A stretch of 64,000 nucleotides of DNA from Okibacterium sp. HSC-33S16 (GTDB lineage Bacteria > Actinomycetota > Actinomycetes > Actinomycetales > Microbacteriaceae), in assembly GCF_024171565.1 (NCBI RefSeq), contig NZ_JALJZZ010000001.1, positions 124,001-188,000 on the forward strand, in the 5' to 3' direction. Positions 24,458 through 34,376 of the stretch are shown one piece after another (within the stretch, counting starts at the first letter, position 1; each line of letters begins with the position of its first letter). The translations under genes were made by a program, and so were the position numbers. The notes under the pieces are model-generated. The model was not told the DNA's origin, did no database searches, and saw nothing but the letters and a program-made list of their open reading frames with translations.

Positions 24458-25030
24458 ATGCTTTTTGCACATGACACCGAGGTGTCGCTGGCGTCCACGG
24501 CGGCGCTCATCAACACGCTTCCCGGGGCGTCGAAGAGTGGCGATGACGAATTGTCGACGCCCGCGCAGCTCGTGCAATTCCTCGACAGGAATGAGTTCAC
24601 CGGGTCACGCACAGGCGCGACCGAGGAGCTGGACGACGTTCGGGCGCTTCGAGGCCGGCTCCGTGAGCTGTGGACACACGATGAGGATGGAGTCGTTGCT
24701 CTCGTCAACGAACTTCTCCAGGAAGCTCACGCATTGCCGCAACTGGTGAAGCACGACCACTGGGACTGGCACCTGCATGCCACCGAGTCGTCCGCACCGG
24801 TCGCCCACCGGCTTCAGGTTGAGACGGCGATGGCCGTCATCGATGTGGTTCGCGCGAAGGAGCTTGACAGACTTCATGAGTGCGCGGCCGACGATTGCAC
24901 GGCGGTCGTCGTCGACCTCTCGCGCAACCGGTCCAAGCGCTATTGTGACGTCGGAAACTGCGGAAATCGCATGCACGTGGCGGCATACCGCGCTCGGCTG
25001 CGCGGCGAGAAGGTCAGCGAGCGAATCTAG
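24458..25030 (+). CDS. CGNR zinc-finger protein (ABATE domain)
   Basis: A 190-residue protein with an N-terminal ABATE-like helical region and a C-terminal CGNR zinc finger: 'LHECAADDCTAVVVDLSRNRSKRYCDVGNCGNRM' spans about residues 140-175, given as a region, with four spaced Cys and the SRNRSKRYC core. The family is thought to be transcriptional regulators binding DNA through the finger. AGGAG lies five bases before the ATG. It is divergent from an EamA transporter, its presumed target. The stop overlaps the opposite pentapeptide gene by four bases (CTAG). Confidence 0.88.
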   Translation: MLFAHDTEVSLASTAALINTLPGASKSGDDELSTPAQLVQFLDRNEFTGSRTGATEELDDVRALRGRLRELWTHDEDGVVALVNELLQEAHALPQLVKHDHWDWHLHATESSAPVAHRLQVETAMAVIDVVRAKELDRLHECAADDCTAVVVDLSRNRSKRYCDVGNCGNRMHVAAYRARLRGEKVSERI

Positions 25031-25689
25031 TTCTCGACGACGATGCCGAGCTGGGCCGCGAACAGTGGCGCCAGTTCGCTTAACTGATAGTCGCTGACCG
25101 TCGCCCCTTTGAGCCCCTCGAGGCCATGGATTGTCTGGAACTCGAGGCCCCGGAGGTCCACGTGGCTGAGGGTGGCGCGGGTCACATCCAGCGTCTGTGC
25201 TCGAGTGCCGGTAAAGGCTACGCGTGTGGCGGTGGTTCCGCCCAGGTCGAGCTCGTCGATCGTGCAATCTTCGAACAGCACGTCGGTAAGAGATGAGCCG
25301 CGCAGGTTCACATAACCGAGCTTGCACCCCGAGATGTGCACCGACTGCCAGGTTGCATCGAAGAGTTCACCAGATCCGATCCGTGACCGCGTCAGCGTGA
25401 CGTCGCGCCACGTCGACCGGCTCGAGCGCAGGATCGGGGCGTTCACCGTGGTCAGGACGCTCTCGATCAACCGGGAGCCACGCAGGTTGGTGTCGGTCAG
25501 GGTCACGTCCTCGAACGAGCACTCGCGAAAGGTTGTCCCTGAGAGATCGCGGTCGCTCAAATCAACGCCGACAAACTCCTCGAGTTCTCGGTCATCGTCG
25601 ATGTCGAGTGCGTCGGCGTTTCCGAACGAGCGCTGTACCGCACGGAGAGCGTCGAGACGCGGGGGATGGGTGGTCGGGCGGTGAGCCAT
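25027..25689 (-). CDS. Pentapeptide repeat-containing protein
   Basis: A 220-residue protein made mostly of A(D/N)LxX-type pentapeptide repeats (e.g. 'VDLSDRDLSGTTFREC', 'TNLRGSRL', 'VNLRGSSLTDVLFEDC', 'LDLGGTTATRVAFTGT'), which fold into a right-handed beta helix. The first ~40 residues are acidic and non-repetitive. Such proteins range from DNA mimics to scaffolds; nothing specific marks this one as a gyrase-protecting Qnr/MfpA protein, since the repeats are interrupted and irregular. The function is unknown. Confidence 0.85.
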   Translation of the reverse strand: MAHRPTTHPPRLDALRAVQRSFGNADALDIDDDRELEEFVGVDLSDRDLSGTTFRECSFEDVTLTDTNLRGSRLIESVLTTVNAPILRSSRSTWRDVTLTRSRIGSGELFDATWQSVHISGCKLGYVNLRGSSLTDVLFEDCTIDELDLGGTTATRVAFTGTRAQTLDVTRATLSHVDLRGLEFQTIHGLEGLKGATVSDYQLSELAPLFAAQLGIVVEN

Positions 25690-25728
25690 GAAACCTCAGA
25701 CGGGAGTTGCGAACAGGAATGTGGGCAC

Positions 25729-25775
25729 AAGAAAGCCCCTGCGTCACCGTTTGCGCGGCAACCAGGGGCTTTCTT
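25729..25775 (-). terminator. Terminator after the Bax inhibitor-1 family gene
   Basis: A 13-bp perfect stem (25729-25741 with 25763-25775) with a 21-base loop and A/T-rich flanks, just downstream of the BI-1 gene on the minus strand. Confidence 0.75.
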
Positions 25776-25782
25776 AGAAGTG

Positions 25783-26583
25783 CTAGTCGCGGGTGATCGC
25801 GATCATGCGCAGGATCTCAAGGTACAGCCAGATGACCGTGACCATGATGCCGAAGGCGCCCGACCAGCCGTACTTGCGAGGTGCGCGGTTCTGCACGCCG
25901 CGCTGGATGAAGTCGAAGTCAAGCACGAGCGAGTACGCACCCATGATGACGCACAGCACACCGAGGATCAGCCCGAGCGGGATGCCGGCGATGTCGGCGC
26001 CCCGAAGTCCGAACGGGTTGTCGGTGAGGCCGAACATCTGCATGCCGACGTTGACCAACGAGAACACGAGGTAGCCGACCATCGCGATGAGGAAGATCTT
26101 CGTGGCCTTCTTCGATGCACGGATCTTTCCGCTCGCGAAGAGGGCGAGAGTCACACCGACTACGACGAGGGTGGCGAGCACAGCCTGGAGCACAACTCCC
26201 GACCAGGTCTGCTCGAAGATGTACGAGATACCGCCGACAAATACACCCTGCAGGCCCGCGTACGCGAGGATCAGGGGAGCGGACGGTTCCTTCTTGAAGG
26301 TGTTGACCAGTGCGAGAACGAATCCGATGATTGCGGCGCCGAAAACGAGCGCCGGCATCGTTGCTCCAAGCGCCCACCCTGCGACAGCGCCGACGACGAG
26401 GATGCCGAACGCAATTGCGCTCTTGACGACAGTGTCTTCGATCGTCATGCGGTCGGCGGCAGCTGCGCCGGCGGCCGGACGGTTGTACATGTCCTGGAGC
26501 TCAGACGCGGTTGCCGTCTGAACGGCCATCGCGTTGGGCTGGGTGAATGCCGGGTTCTTGAACGCCGGGTTGTTCGTTGCCAT
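25783..26583 (-). CDS. Bax inhibitor-1/YccA family membrane protein
   Basis: A 266-residue protein with seven hydrophobic helices in its last ~210 residues after an Asn/Pro-rich N-terminus ('NNPAFKNPAFTQPNAMAVQ'), a pattern typical of actinobacterial YccA-like proteins. The family includes pH-sensitive Ca2+ leak channels and FtsH-modulating proteins in other bacteria. The start is the ATG ending at 26583 with AAGGA 11 bases upstream; the longer open frame is rejected. Confidence 0.88.
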   Translation of the reverse strand: MATNNPAFKNPAFTQPNAMAVQTATASELQDMYNRPAAGAAAADRMTIEDTVVKSAIAFGILVVGAVAGWALGATMPALVFGAAIIGFVLALVNTFKKEPSAPLILAYAGLQGVFVGGISYIFEQTWSGVVLQAVLATLVVVGVTLALFASGKIRASKKATKIFLIAMVGYLVFSLVNVGMQMFGLTDNPFGLRGADIAGIPLGLILGVLCVIMGAYSLVLDFDFIQRGVQNRAPRKYGWSGAFGIMVTVIWLYLEILRMIAITRD

Positions 26584-26731
26584 GAGTGTGGTTGTCCTTC
26601 TCAGTCGAAACGGCTGGGATGTGATCGGGCCGCGGAGCGGAACCAGTTCCAAACCTATCGGTGTTTACTGTGAAACAGCGAGGATTCCGGGCCTATTCCG
26701 AGCAGGGGTCTGTGCTAAGGAAGCACTCGAA

Positions 26732-26737
26732 TAGGCT
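26732..26737 (+). promoter_or_regulatory. -10 box for a leaderless glycerophosphodiesterase transcript
   Basis: TAGGCT six bases before the ATG at 26744. Confidence 0.55.
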
Positions 26738-26743
26738 CGAATC

Positions 26744-27784
26744 ATGACTTCGTCCGTACCCGCCGGTCCGCTCATCATCGGTCACCGGGGCGCTCCCGGG
26801 TATCGCCCCGAACACACCCGTTCGTCATACGAGTTGGCGTTCGCTCTCGGGGCCGACGCGGTGGAGCCGGACATCGTTGCCACTCGCGACGGTATTCTCG
26901 TTCTCCGCCACGAGAACGAGATCTCCGGCACGACCGATGTTGCCTCACACCCGGAGTTCGCTGACCGCCGCACGACGAAGAACATCGACGGCTCTGAACT
27001 GACCGGGTGGTTCACCGAGGACTTCACCTGGGCTGAACTCTCCACCCTGCGGAGCCGGGAGCGGATTCCCCAGCTTCGACCCGCGAGTGCAAGCTTCGAC
27101 GGATCGGCCGGCATCCTCCGCCTCATCGATCTCCTGCCAATCATCGACGAGGCGTCAGAGACACAGGGGAGGCAACTCGGACTCGTTGCCGAAATTAAGC
27201 ACGCGACCCATTTCGAGAACGTGGGTCTTCCTCTTGACGACCTTGTCACATCCGCTCTCTCATCGACGTCGTGGGCGAATGGAGCCGGTCTGGTCGTCGA
27301 GTCATTCGAGAAATCCGTGCTCGCAAAGATGCACGCGCGTGGGCTGACCGCGCGCTATATCTATCTGCTGGAGAAAAAGGGACGCCCGTTCGATGAGGTC
27401 GCCCTGCGCGGCACACAGGCGAGTAAATATGCGGATGTCATCACTGACGTCGGTCTGGACGCCCTGTCAGCAGGCGAAAACGGGTTCGCGGTTGACGGCA
27501 TCAGTGTCGACAAGGCCATGCTCTTCCAGGGGGCACCGGGAGGACAGACGAACGACCTGGTCGCCCGAGCGCATCGGCGGGGGCTCGACGTGTTCACCTG
27601 GACTCTTCGACCCGAGAACAAGTTCTTGACCAAGCACTTTCGGACCGGAGGGGAGCCGTCGGAATTTGGCGAGTGGGAGCTCGAGTTCGACCGTATTCTC
27701 GCGACCGGAGTCGACGGCGTGTTCTGTGATCACCCGGATCTCGGTGTCGCGGCACGGCAGGCGCGGCGAGAGCTCGGCGGGTAG
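26744..27784 (+). CDS. Glycerophosphodiester phosphodiesterase
   Basis: A 346-residue GDPD-family enzyme hydrolysing glycerophosphodiesters to glycerol-3-phosphate and an alcohol. Catalytic residues are visible: H14 in 'IGHRGAPGYRPEHT', E41 and D43 in 'AVEPDIV', and H56 in 'LVLRHENEISGTTD'. There is no signal peptide, so it is probably cytoplasmic, unlike secreted GlpQ. It is monocistronic with a leaderless-type promoter. The product can be used by GlpD encoded at 16643-18370. Confidence 0.92.
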   Translation: MTSSVPAGPLIIGHRGAPGYRPEHTRSSYELAFALGADAVEPDIVATRDGILVLRHENEISGTTDVASHPEFADRRTTKNIDGSELTGWFTEDFTWAELSTLRSRERIPQLRPASASFDGSAGILRLIDLLPIIDEASETQGRQLGLVAEIKHATHFENVGLPLDDLVTSALSSTSWANGAGLVVESFEKSVLAKMHARGLTARYIYLLEKKGRPFDEVALRGTQASKYADVITDVGLDALSAGENGFAVDGISVDKAMLFQGAPGGQTNDLVARAHRRGLDVFTWTLRPENKFLTKHFRTGGEPSEFGEWELEFDRILATGVDGVFCDHPDLGVAARQARRELGG

Positions 27785-27834
27785 CGAGCGGCTGGAGCCT
27801 ACTGTCAGACGCCCGGCCTAAACTTGGTAACGAT

Positions 27835-30222
27835 ATGGCGAGCACCTCAGAACCGAACGCGCAGTCCGCGACACCCGTGATTGTTGACGGCTGGCACACC
27901 GCCACCATCCCGACGAGCGACCCCAGCGAGTCCCGCGGCGAAAGCCGACTGCTCGCCGGCCTCAACCCGCAACAGCGGGAGGCCGTGCTGTACCGGGGGC
28001 AGGCTCTCCTCATCGTCGCCGGCGCCGGGTCGGGCAAGACGAGCGTGCTGACCCGCCGCATCGCCAGTCTGCTCGAGAACCGCGAAGCGTGGCCGAGTCA
28101 GATTCTCGCCATCACCTTCACCAACAAAGCAGCCGCCGAAATGCGCGAACGTGTCGGTGCCCTGGTGGGCCAGGCGTCCGAAGGAATGTGGATTTCGACG
28201 TTCCACTCCGCGTGCGTGCGCATCCTCCGCCGTGAAGCCGAGAACTTCGGGTTCACCAAGAACTTCACGATCTACGACTCCTCCGACTCGCGGGTGCTGA
28301 TCAAACGGATCATCAAGGAACAGGGCGCTGACGTGCTCGGCTTCACGCCGGCGAACGTCTCCGCGAAGATCTCGAAGCTTAAGAACGAGCTGGCCGACGT
28401 TGACAGCTATTCGCGCAACGCCAACATGGAGGACCCCAACGAAGCGGCGTTCGTGCAGATCTTCCGGGCATACACGCGAGCACTCACCGCTGCGAACGCC
28501 TTCGACTTCGATGACCTCATCGGTCAGACCGTCTACCTCTTCCGCGCGTTCCCACACGTTGCCGCGACCTACCAGAACCGCTTCAAGCACGTCCTCGTCG
28601 ACGAGTACCAAGACACCAACCACGCCCAGTATTCACTCATCCGCGAGCTGACGCGGCCGCCAGCGCTCGACGACAATGCCCTCATCACCACGTCGCCGGG
28701 AGCATCGCTCACCGTCGTGGGTGACTCTGACCAGTCGATCTACGCCTTCCGCGGTGCGGACATCCGCAACATCGTTGAATTCGAGCGTGACTTCCCCGGG
28801 GCAAAGGTCATCCTGCTCGAGCAGAACTACCGTTCAACCCAGAACATTCTGACCGCGGCCAACTCCGTTATCGCGAACAACTTCGATCGCAAAGACAAGA
28901 AGCTGTGGACCGCCGTTGGCGACGGCGAGAAGATCGTCGGCTACACCGGCTATTCGGGCCACGACGAGGCGCAATTTGTTGCCGACGAGATTGAGAAGCT
29001 GCACTCGGAGGGCACCCCGTACAGCTCGATCGCTGTCTTCTATCGCACGAACGCGCAGACTCGAGCGCTCGAAGAAATTTTCATCCGGTCCGCGCTGCCC
29101 TATCGGATCATGGGCGGCACGAAGTTCTACGAGCGAGCCGAAATCAAGGACGCGATGGGGTACCTCGTCTCAGTGGCGAACCCCCAAGACACCCTTGCCC
29201 TGCGCCGCATCCTCAATACACCGAAGCGCGGCATCGGCCCGGCCACGGAGACCCAACTTTTCCGATTCGCCGAAGACAACGGAATCAGCTTCCGTGACGC
29301 GATGCGCGAGGCCGCGTCGCTCGGCCTTGGCCCCAAAGTGACCAACGCCATCCTGTCTCTCTCGGCGCTGCTCGACGAAGGTGCCGCCCTGGTTGCTGAA
29401 GGCAAGGTTTCTGAGGTGATGAGCACCCTCGTGACGAAGAGTGGGCTCATCGAGTCTTTGCGCCGAAGCCACGATCCACAAGACGAGGCACGCGCGGAGA
29501 ACATCGAAGAGCTCATCGCGGTGACGAAGGAATTCGAACGCAATAATCCCGACGGCGAACTGGTGGACTTCCTGACCGAAGTGTCGCTGGTTGCCGCGGC
29601 GGATGATCTCGACGACTCGAGCGGAACAGTCTCCCTGATGACGCTGCACACCGCGAAGGGCCTCGAATATGACGCCGTCTTCCTTACAGGTATTGAGGAA
29701 GATCTGCTTCCTCACCGAATGAGCGCGACGGAGCCTGGCGGCCCCGCCGAAGAGCGGCGGCTGTTCTACGTCGGAATCACACGTGCCAAAAAACGCCTGT
29801 TCCTCTCCCTGGCCATGACTCGCGCGCAGTACGGCGAGACAGCGGTCGCGATGCCGAGTCGGTACCTCCAGGAAATCCCGGGTGATCTCATCGAATGGCG
29901 CCAGTCACCTGGAATGGCGAACTCGCGCGGTGGCACCCAGCCGCGTGCACTCAATGCCAACCGGTCCAAGTGGAACGGCACCGACCTGGCCAGCCGGCCG
30001 CTTACCGAGAAGCGTGACTGGCCTAACCGCATAACGAACCAGGTTCGCGATAACGGTTCGCTGGAATTAGAGGCGGGAGACCGCATCCGTCACAGTGATT
30101 TCGGTGAGGGCAGAGTTCAGACCGTGACCGGCGCTGGAGCGAAACGAATCGCCCACGTCCAGTTTGAATCGGCAGGCTTCAAAAAGCTGCTGATCAAGAT
30201 CGCACCGATTGAGAAGTTGTAA
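27835..30222 (+). CDS. pcrA: ATP-dependent DNA helicase PcrA/UvrD
   Basis: A 795-residue superfamily 1A 3'-5' helicase acting in repair and removal of proteins from DNA. Motifs in order: Q-motif 'LNPQQREAV', Walker A 'AGAGSGKTS' (residues ~62-70), '[15 protein letters not shown]', Walker B 'VDEYQDTN', '[14 protein letters not shown]', 'LEQNYRST', '[18 protein letters not shown]' and '[11 protein letters not shown]'. The C-terminus ends in the Tudor-like RNA-polymerase/DNA-binding domain ('[14 protein letters not shown]'). A TAAACT box lies ten bases before the ATG. panD begins four bases after its stop. Confidence 0.95.
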   Translation: MASTSEPNAQSATPVIVDGWHTATIPTSDPSESRGESRLLAGLNPQQREAVLYRGQALLIVAGAGSGKTSVLTRRIASLLENREAWPSQILAITFTNKAAAEMRERVGALVGQASEGMWISTFHSACVRILRREAENFGFTKNFTIYDSSDSRVLIKRIIKEQGADVLGFTPANVSAKISKLKNELADVDSYSRNANMEDPNEAAFVQIFRAYTRALTAANAFDFDDLIGQTVYLFRAFPHVAATYQNRFKHVLVDEYQDTNHAQYSLIRELTRPPALDDNALITTSPGASLTVVGDSDQSIYAFRGADIRNIVEFERDFPGAKVILLEQNYRSTQNILTAANSVIANNFDRKDKKLWTAVGDGEKIVGYTGYSGHDEAQFVADEIEKLHSEGTPYSSIAVFYRTNAQTRALEEIFIRSALPYRIMGGTKFYERAEIKDAMGYLVSVANPQDTLALRRILNTPKRGIGPATETQLFRFAEDNGISFRDAMREAASLGLGPKVTNAILSLSALLDEGAALVAEGKVSEVMSTLVTKSGLIESLRRSHDPQDEARAENIEELIAVTKEFERNNPDGELVDFLTEVSLVAAADDLDDSSGTVSLMTLHTAKGLEYDAVFLTGIEEDLLPHRMSATEPGGPAEERRLFYVGITRAKKRLFLSLAMTRAQYGETAVAMPSRYLQEIPGDLIEWRQSPGMANSRGGTQPRALNANRSKWNGTDLASRPLTEKRDWPNRITNQVRDNGSLELEAGDRIRHSDFGEGRVQTVTGAGAKRIAHVQFESAGFKKLLIKIAPIEKL

Positions 30223-30226
30223 CACC

Positions 30227-30643
30227 ATGCTGCGCACTATGTTCACCGCGAAAATTCACCGCGCGACGGTGACCCAGGCCGATCTGCACTATGTGGGTTC
30301 GATCACGGTCGACCTCGACCTGCTCGATGCGGCAGACATCCTCCCCGGCGAGCTGGTGTCAATCGTCGACGTGACCAACGGCGCCCGACTGGAGACATAC
30401 ACGATTCCCGGCGAACGGGGCAGCGGCGTGATCGGGATCAATGGCGCTGCAGCGCGCCTCGTCTTCCCCGGTGACACCGTGATCATCATCGCCTACGGCC
30501 AGATGACGACCGAGGAAGCTCGCGAATTCGAGCCACATGTCGTACACGTCGATGGATTGAATCGCATCGTCGCACTCGGCAATGATCCCGCCGAGGCGAT
30601 CGTCGGCGACGTCGAGACGCCACCCCAAGCACTGCTTCGCTAA
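30227..30643 (+). CDS. panD: Aspartate 1-decarboxylase precursor
   Basis: A 138-residue proenzyme that makes beta-alanine for pantothenate. The start is ATG 30227, giving the conserved N-terminus '[20 protein letters not shown]'. The self-cleavage site G24-S25 ('HYVGSITVD') and K9 are present, so the pyruvoyl cofactor can form. It lies four bases after pcrA and may be cotranscribed. The stop overlaps the convergent surface-protein gene (CTAA at 30640-30643). Other pan genes are not in the window. Confidence 0.95.
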   Translation: MLRTMFTAKIHRATVTQADLHYVGSITVDLDLLDAADILPGELVSIVDVTNGARLETYTIPGERGSGVIGINGAAARLVFPGDTVIIIAYGQMTTEEAREFEPHVVHVDGLNRIVALGNDPAEAIVGDVETPPQALLR

Positions 30644-32142
30644 GCCTTCAGGCGGCGCTTTCGGCGGCAGGCCAGGCACGCCGTTCCGACGGCGAACAGC
30701 ACGATTGTGACGGCGAGAAGTTGCAGCACGGGGCTCACCGTGCCGCCGGTCTCCGGTAGCGACCGCACAACCGGGGGCGTGACGCTCGCTGGGGGAATCG
30801 GAAGCACAGCAACGGTGGTGATCTCTGTGGCCACTCCAAATGGGGAGCTCCACGGCAGAATCCGCGAGCCACCTTCGGTGGAAGCTGTGTCGTCGGGCGA
30901 GATGGTTTCCACCCAGACGTAGCGTCCCGGGCCACCGATGGTGCACGCCGGGGTGCTGTACTCACCAGGTCCCGTGGCGACGAGCAGACTTACTTCACAG
31001 ACAACCGGGGCGCTGGCCGGTGGCTCCCGAGCGAGTTCGATCTCACCCTCGAACGGGCCCAGCAGTCTGCTTCGCACGGTCACAGGGACGGGCTCGAATG
31101 GACCGCCAGGAGGACCGAACACCGGCCACTCGGAAACCGTCGCCGGAGTCACTCTCACACCGAGCACGACGGTGTCGTGCAGAGATGCACCAGCCTCGGC
31201 GACCGAGGCACTCGTGCGTGTGGTCACCATCGGCTGGAATTGTCGATCGGACGGAAGCGTCGATGCGAGTTCCGCGCCGGCCGTCACCGGTGCGGTGTGC
31301 GCGGTGAGAAGATTCTGCGCGCTTCCCCGTGCCACAGCCATACGAAGGCCCTTCCCGTAGGGGAGCGCCTCAAACCGGGCTGTTGCCATCACGCCGGCCA
31401 GCGCCGTTTCGGTGGGGACACGGATGGTCGTGGACTCCCCGTTCGCCACCATCGCAGTGGCTTCCCCATTCGCAAACGTTCCACCGCTGAGCGTGACAAC
31501 GGCTCGATGCAGACCGGCTGGAACGCGCACATCACTCGCGGTGAGAGTGCGCAGGAAGAGCGCGGGAGTGACGGTCGTTTCTCCGTCGGGAGTGAGGGCG
31601 AATTCCAACGCGGCCGTAACAGCGAGAGAGGCGGACTTTTCGGTTTCCTCCAGCATCCGCCGTGCCAGATCGCGTACGGTACTCGCGTTCGCGTCAGCCT
31701 TTGCAGCCAGCTCGTCCTGAGTGTGCCGACCAAGGCCGGTGATTGTCCATGTCGCGATTTGTCCCGCCGCCGCGACGATCGGGTCCGTCGTGCCTGCCCA
31801 CGTTCGTGAGATGTATGCCAGTCGAGCCGAATCGTTCGCGTCATACCAGTCGAGCGCGGCGCCGTCGGCATAGCTGTACTCCTGGCCATTTGGGGTACTG
31901 CGCTCCGTGTTTACACAGAAGGCGAGAGTCCCGTCAGCGAGCCGCCACGATCCGAGCCAGAACCCGCCATCACCGGTCGAGAGGTAGCCAAAGCCGCGGG
32001 CGGTGACCGGGAGGGCCGATGCGGCGGGCGCCATCATGATCAGCGTCGCCATGCAGCCGAGAACGGCGACAACGAGAGTGGTTATCCGAATATGCCACCG
32101 AAAAGGACGGTACGAGCGCGAAGAAGATGCTGCTGAAGTCAT
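30640..32142 (-). CDS. LPXTG-anchored surface protein with a Cys-Gln thioester-type domain
   Basis: A 500-residue secreted, wall-anchored protein. The signal peptide ends near 'APAASA' (about residue 43). The first domain has C76 in 'LAFCVN' and Q128 in 'AAGQIATW', the arrangement of thioester/TQXA domains that form an internal Cys-Gln bond able to attach covalently to host or surface amines. The middle is a long Thr/Ala-rich region of beta type. The C-terminus has 'LPETG' (462-466), a hydrophobic helix and an Arg/Lys-rich tail, the sortase signal. No sortase gene is in the window. The ligand is unknown. Confidence 0.82.
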   Translation of the reverse strand: MTSAASSSRSYRPFRWHIRITTLVVAVLGCMATLIMMAPAASALPVTARGFGYLSTGDGGFWLGSWRLADGTLAFCVNTERSTPNGQEYSYADGAALDWYDANDSARLAYISRTWAGTTDPIVAAAGQIATWTITGLGRHTQDELAAKADANASTVRDLARRMLEETEKSASLAVTAALEFALTPDGETTVTPALFLRTLTASDVRVPAGLHRAVVTLSGGTFANGEATAMVANGESTTIRVPTETALAGVMATARFEALPYGKGLRMAVARGSAQNLLTAHTAPVTAGAELASTLPSDRQFQPMVTTRTSASVAEAGASLHDTVVLGVRVTPATVSEWPVFGPPGGPFEPVPVTVRSRLLGPFEGEIELAREPPASAPVVCEVSLLVATGPGEYSTPACTIGGPGRYVWVETISPDDTASTEGGSRILPWSSPFGVATEITTVAVLPIPPASVTPPVVRSLPETGGTVSPVLQLLAVTIVLFAVGTACLACRRKRRLKA

Positions 32143-32238
32143 ACCGACGAGTGTCAGGCGACGAGGGAGACGGGGACCGCATCAGCGGGCTTCGGGGGAA
32201 CGCCCAGCACGGTGTCTCCCTGTGGAGGAAAAACAAGC

Positions 32239-33027
32239 TCAGTCGACGTCGACGTCGGCGCCGGTGCGCAACCTTCGCAGGTAGAAAGAAGAGAGGGAGA
32301 AACGGATGCTGCGCGGCAGCCTGGGCCACACTACGCGTGTCATGGCAATGACGCGGTCGAATCGACGTTGCTGCCGTGGCGTCCAATGAAATCCGTAGGC
32401 CTCGCGAAGGCGAGGAGACAGCAGGCCCGCAGTGACCAGCCGGACCAGCGGCATCGCCGCCCGAAGCGGAGCCGGGAGCACCCGACCCGCCAGGAGCGAC
32501 GTGCTGACGGCGAGAGCCTCCGGGGTGACCTCTAGTCGATCGCTTTCCGCCGCAAAATACGAATCGAAGTCAGAGCGAGTGGCTGGCCACAGGGCGGCTG
32601 GCATCTGCAGTGCAGTGCCCAGCACCGCATACTCCCGGTAAATCTCGTCAGCGGCCGCGGGATCGAGGGGGCCGTAGACCAACTCGCGCAGGGTGATGGC
32701 GGTGTCATAGAGCGTCGCGGCGACCCACAGCTGTAGGTCGGGGTCGAACGCGGAGTATCCGGGCGTGTCCGTGGTTGCGTCGGCGGAGACCGGCGCGTGC
32801 GCGCGATTCACGCGACGCCGCACAACGCGTTTGTCTGAGTCGGTCCCAAACGCCTGTGCGTAGACGAAGGTCAACGTGGAATGCAATCGATCCAGCGGAC
32901 GCGTCGCGAAGTTGCTATGCGCGGCGACCCCGCGCCCCACGCTCGGGTTGGCGATCTGAAGCAGGATGGCTCGGCCGCCACCCGCCACCAGCAGAGCGTC
33001 ACGACCGACCTCCGAGAGTGTGCTCAC
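32239..33027 (-). CDS. DUF2236 (oxygenase MpaB-like) family protein
   Basis: A 262-residue protein resembling the DUF2236 family: 'LLQIANPSVGRGVAAHSNFATRPLDRL' near the start (a described region) and 'DLQLWVAATLYDTAITLRELVYGPL' mid-protein, which supply the conserved His and Trp/Asp residues of the heme-binding LcpA/MpaB relatives. The open frame extends 45 codons upstream, but the GTG ending at 33027 is preceded at six bases by TACTGT, so I take it as a leaderless start. The C-terminus ends in a DVDVD run. Catalytic activity is not known. Confidence 0.8.
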   Translation of the reverse strand: MSTLSEVGRDALLVAGGGRAILLQIANPSVGRGVAAHSNFATRPLDRLHSTLTFVYAQAFGTDSDKRVVRRRVNRAHAPVSADATTDTPGYSAFDPDLQLWVAATLYDTAITLRELVYGPLDPAAADEIYREYAVLGTALQMPAALWPATRSDFDSYFAAESDRLEVTPEALAVSTSLLAGRVLPAPLRAAMPLVRLVTAGLLSPRLREAYGFHWTPRQQRRFDRVIAMTRVVWPRLPRSIRFSLSSFYLRRLRTGADVDVD

Positions 33028-33033
33028 GCGCCA

Positions 33034-33039
33034 ACAGTA
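33034..33039 (-). promoter_or_regulatory. -10 box for a leaderless DUF2236 transcript
   Basis: TACTGT on the minus strand, six bases before the GTG at 33027. Confidence 0.5.
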
Positions 33040-33095
33040 GCCCACAGCCTGAAGGTGAGCGCTCGACGGGTGCGGGCGGTCGGGTTGAGAAGAAG

Positions 33096-33101
33096 TAGAG
33101 T
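33096..33101 (+). promoter_or_regulatory. Candidate -10 box of the sucCD operon
   Basis: TAGAGT about 95 bases before the sucC GTG, which would give a leader of roughly 90 bases. No clear -35 is visible. Confidence 0.3.
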
Positions 33102-33196
33102 GGTAACGGCTTTTCTCTCGGCGTCGAGATACCTGACGCTGGGGCCGCCAGCAACTGCGCACATCAGTAATGCACTAAGCAGAAACGGAAATCCAC

Positions 33197-34360
33197 GTGG
33201 ATCTTTACGAATACCAGGCACGAGACCTGTTCGAAAAATACGAGGTCCCGGTCCTGCCGGGTATCGTCGCTGAAACGCCGGAGGAGGTGCGCGCCGCGGC
33301 GGAGAAGCTCGGTGGTGTCGTCGTCGTCAAGGCGCAGGTCAAGGTAGGCGGCCGCGGAAAGGCCGGAGGAGTCAAGGTCGCCAAGACCCCCGACGAAGCT
33401 TTCGAGGCGGCTCAGGCCATCCTCGGACTCGACATCAAGGGCCACATCGTCAAGCGCGTCATGGTCGCAGGCGGTGCCCGGATCGCCCAGGAGTTCTACT
33501 TCTCCGTACTCCTCGACCGCGCCAACCGCTCCTACCTGTCGCTGACCAGCGTTGAGGGTGGAATGGAGATCGAGGTCCTCGCGGTTGAGAAGCCCGAAGC
33601 GCTCGCTCGCATCGAGGTCGACCCGATCGAAGGAATCGACGCTGCAAAGGCCCGCGAGATCGCCGTCGCAGCGAACTTCCCTGCTGAGCTCGTCGACAAG
33701 GTCGCCGACGTATTCGTCAAGCTCTACAACGTCTACAAGGGTGAGGACGCGACTCTCGTCGAGGTCAACCCACTCGTCCTGACCGAAGAGGGCGACATCG
33801 TCGCACTCGATGGCAAAGTCTCACTCGACGAGAACGCCGGCTTCCGCCACCCCTCGCACGAGAAGCTCGAAGACAAGGACGCTGCTGACCCGCTCGAGGC
33901 CAAGGCGAAGGCTTCCGACCTCAACTACGTCAAGCTCGACGGAGAAGTGGGAGTCATCGGAAACGGTGCTGGCCTCGTCATGTCGACTCTCGACGTCGTC
34001 GCGTACGCTGGAGAGAACCACGGCGGCGTCAAGCCCGCAAACTTCCTCGACATCGGCGGCGGAGCATCCGCAGAGGTCATGGCAGCTGGCCTCGACGTCA
34101 TCCTCGGAGACCCCCAGGTCAAGAGCGTCTTCGTCAACGTCTTCGGTGGAATCACCGCCTGCGACGCTGTCGCTAAGGGCATCGTCGGTGCGCTCGCCGA
34201 GCTCGGCTCTGCAGCGAACAAGCCGCTCGTCGTCCGTCTCGACGGTAACAACGTCGACGAGGGTCGCCGCATCCTCAACGAGGCGAACCACCCGCTGGTC
34301 ACCCTCGCCGCAACCATGGACGAAGGCGCCGACAAGGCCGCCGAGCTGGCTTCGAAGTAA
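33197..34360 (+). CDS. sucC: Succinate-CoA ligase, ADP-forming, beta subunit
   Basis: A 387-residue ATP-grasp subunit of the TCA-cycle enzyme interconverting succinyl-CoA and succinate with ATP formation. The N-terminus '[21 protein letters not shown]' (region) starts at a GTG; '[19 protein letters not shown]' binds nucleotide, and '[17 protein letters not shown]' lies in the C-terminal domain. sucD follows after 16 bases. A different reading frame is open across its second half but has no independent support. Confidence 0.96.
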   Translation: MDLYEYQARDLFEKYEVPVLPGIVAETPEEVRAAAEKLGGVVVVKAQVKVGGRGKAGGVKVAKTPDEAFEAAQAILGLDIKGHIVKRVMVAGGARIAQEFYFSVLLDRANRSYLSLTSVEGGMEIEVLAVEKPEALARIEVDPIEGIDAAKAREIAVAANFPAELVDKVADVFVKLYNVYKGEDATLVEVNPLVLTEEGDIVALDGKVSLDENAGFRHPSHEKLEDKDAADPLEAKAKASDLNYVKLDGEVGVIGNGAGLVMSTLDVVAYAGENHGGVKPANFLDIGGGASAEVMAAGLDVILGDPQVKSVFVNVFGGITACDAVAKGIVGALAELGSAANKPLVVRLDGNNVDEGRRILNEANHPLVTLAATMDEGADKAAELASK

Positions 34361-34376
34361 AAGGACGCACGAAACA

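Noticed and set aside
24418-24474. 18-codon ORF overlapping the CGNR start
   Set aside because: It has no ribosome-binding site and its frame is explained by chance; the CGNR start has a clear AGGAG.
25666-26673. 335-codon plus-strand frame over the Bax inhibitor-1 gene
   Set aside because: The translation is highly charged and low in complexity, and the minus-strand reading gives a clear seven-helix protein.
32243-32256. GACGTC-type tandem repeat
   Set aside because: It encodes the Asp-Val-Asp-Val-Asp end of the DUF2236 protein; two units only, best explained by coding sequence.
33810-34376. Long open frame in sucC leading into sucD
   Set aside because: It is the sucD frame read upstream of its real ATG (34377). 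The sucC frame has full family conservation over the same bases, so this is an out-of-frame opening common in GC-rich DNA.
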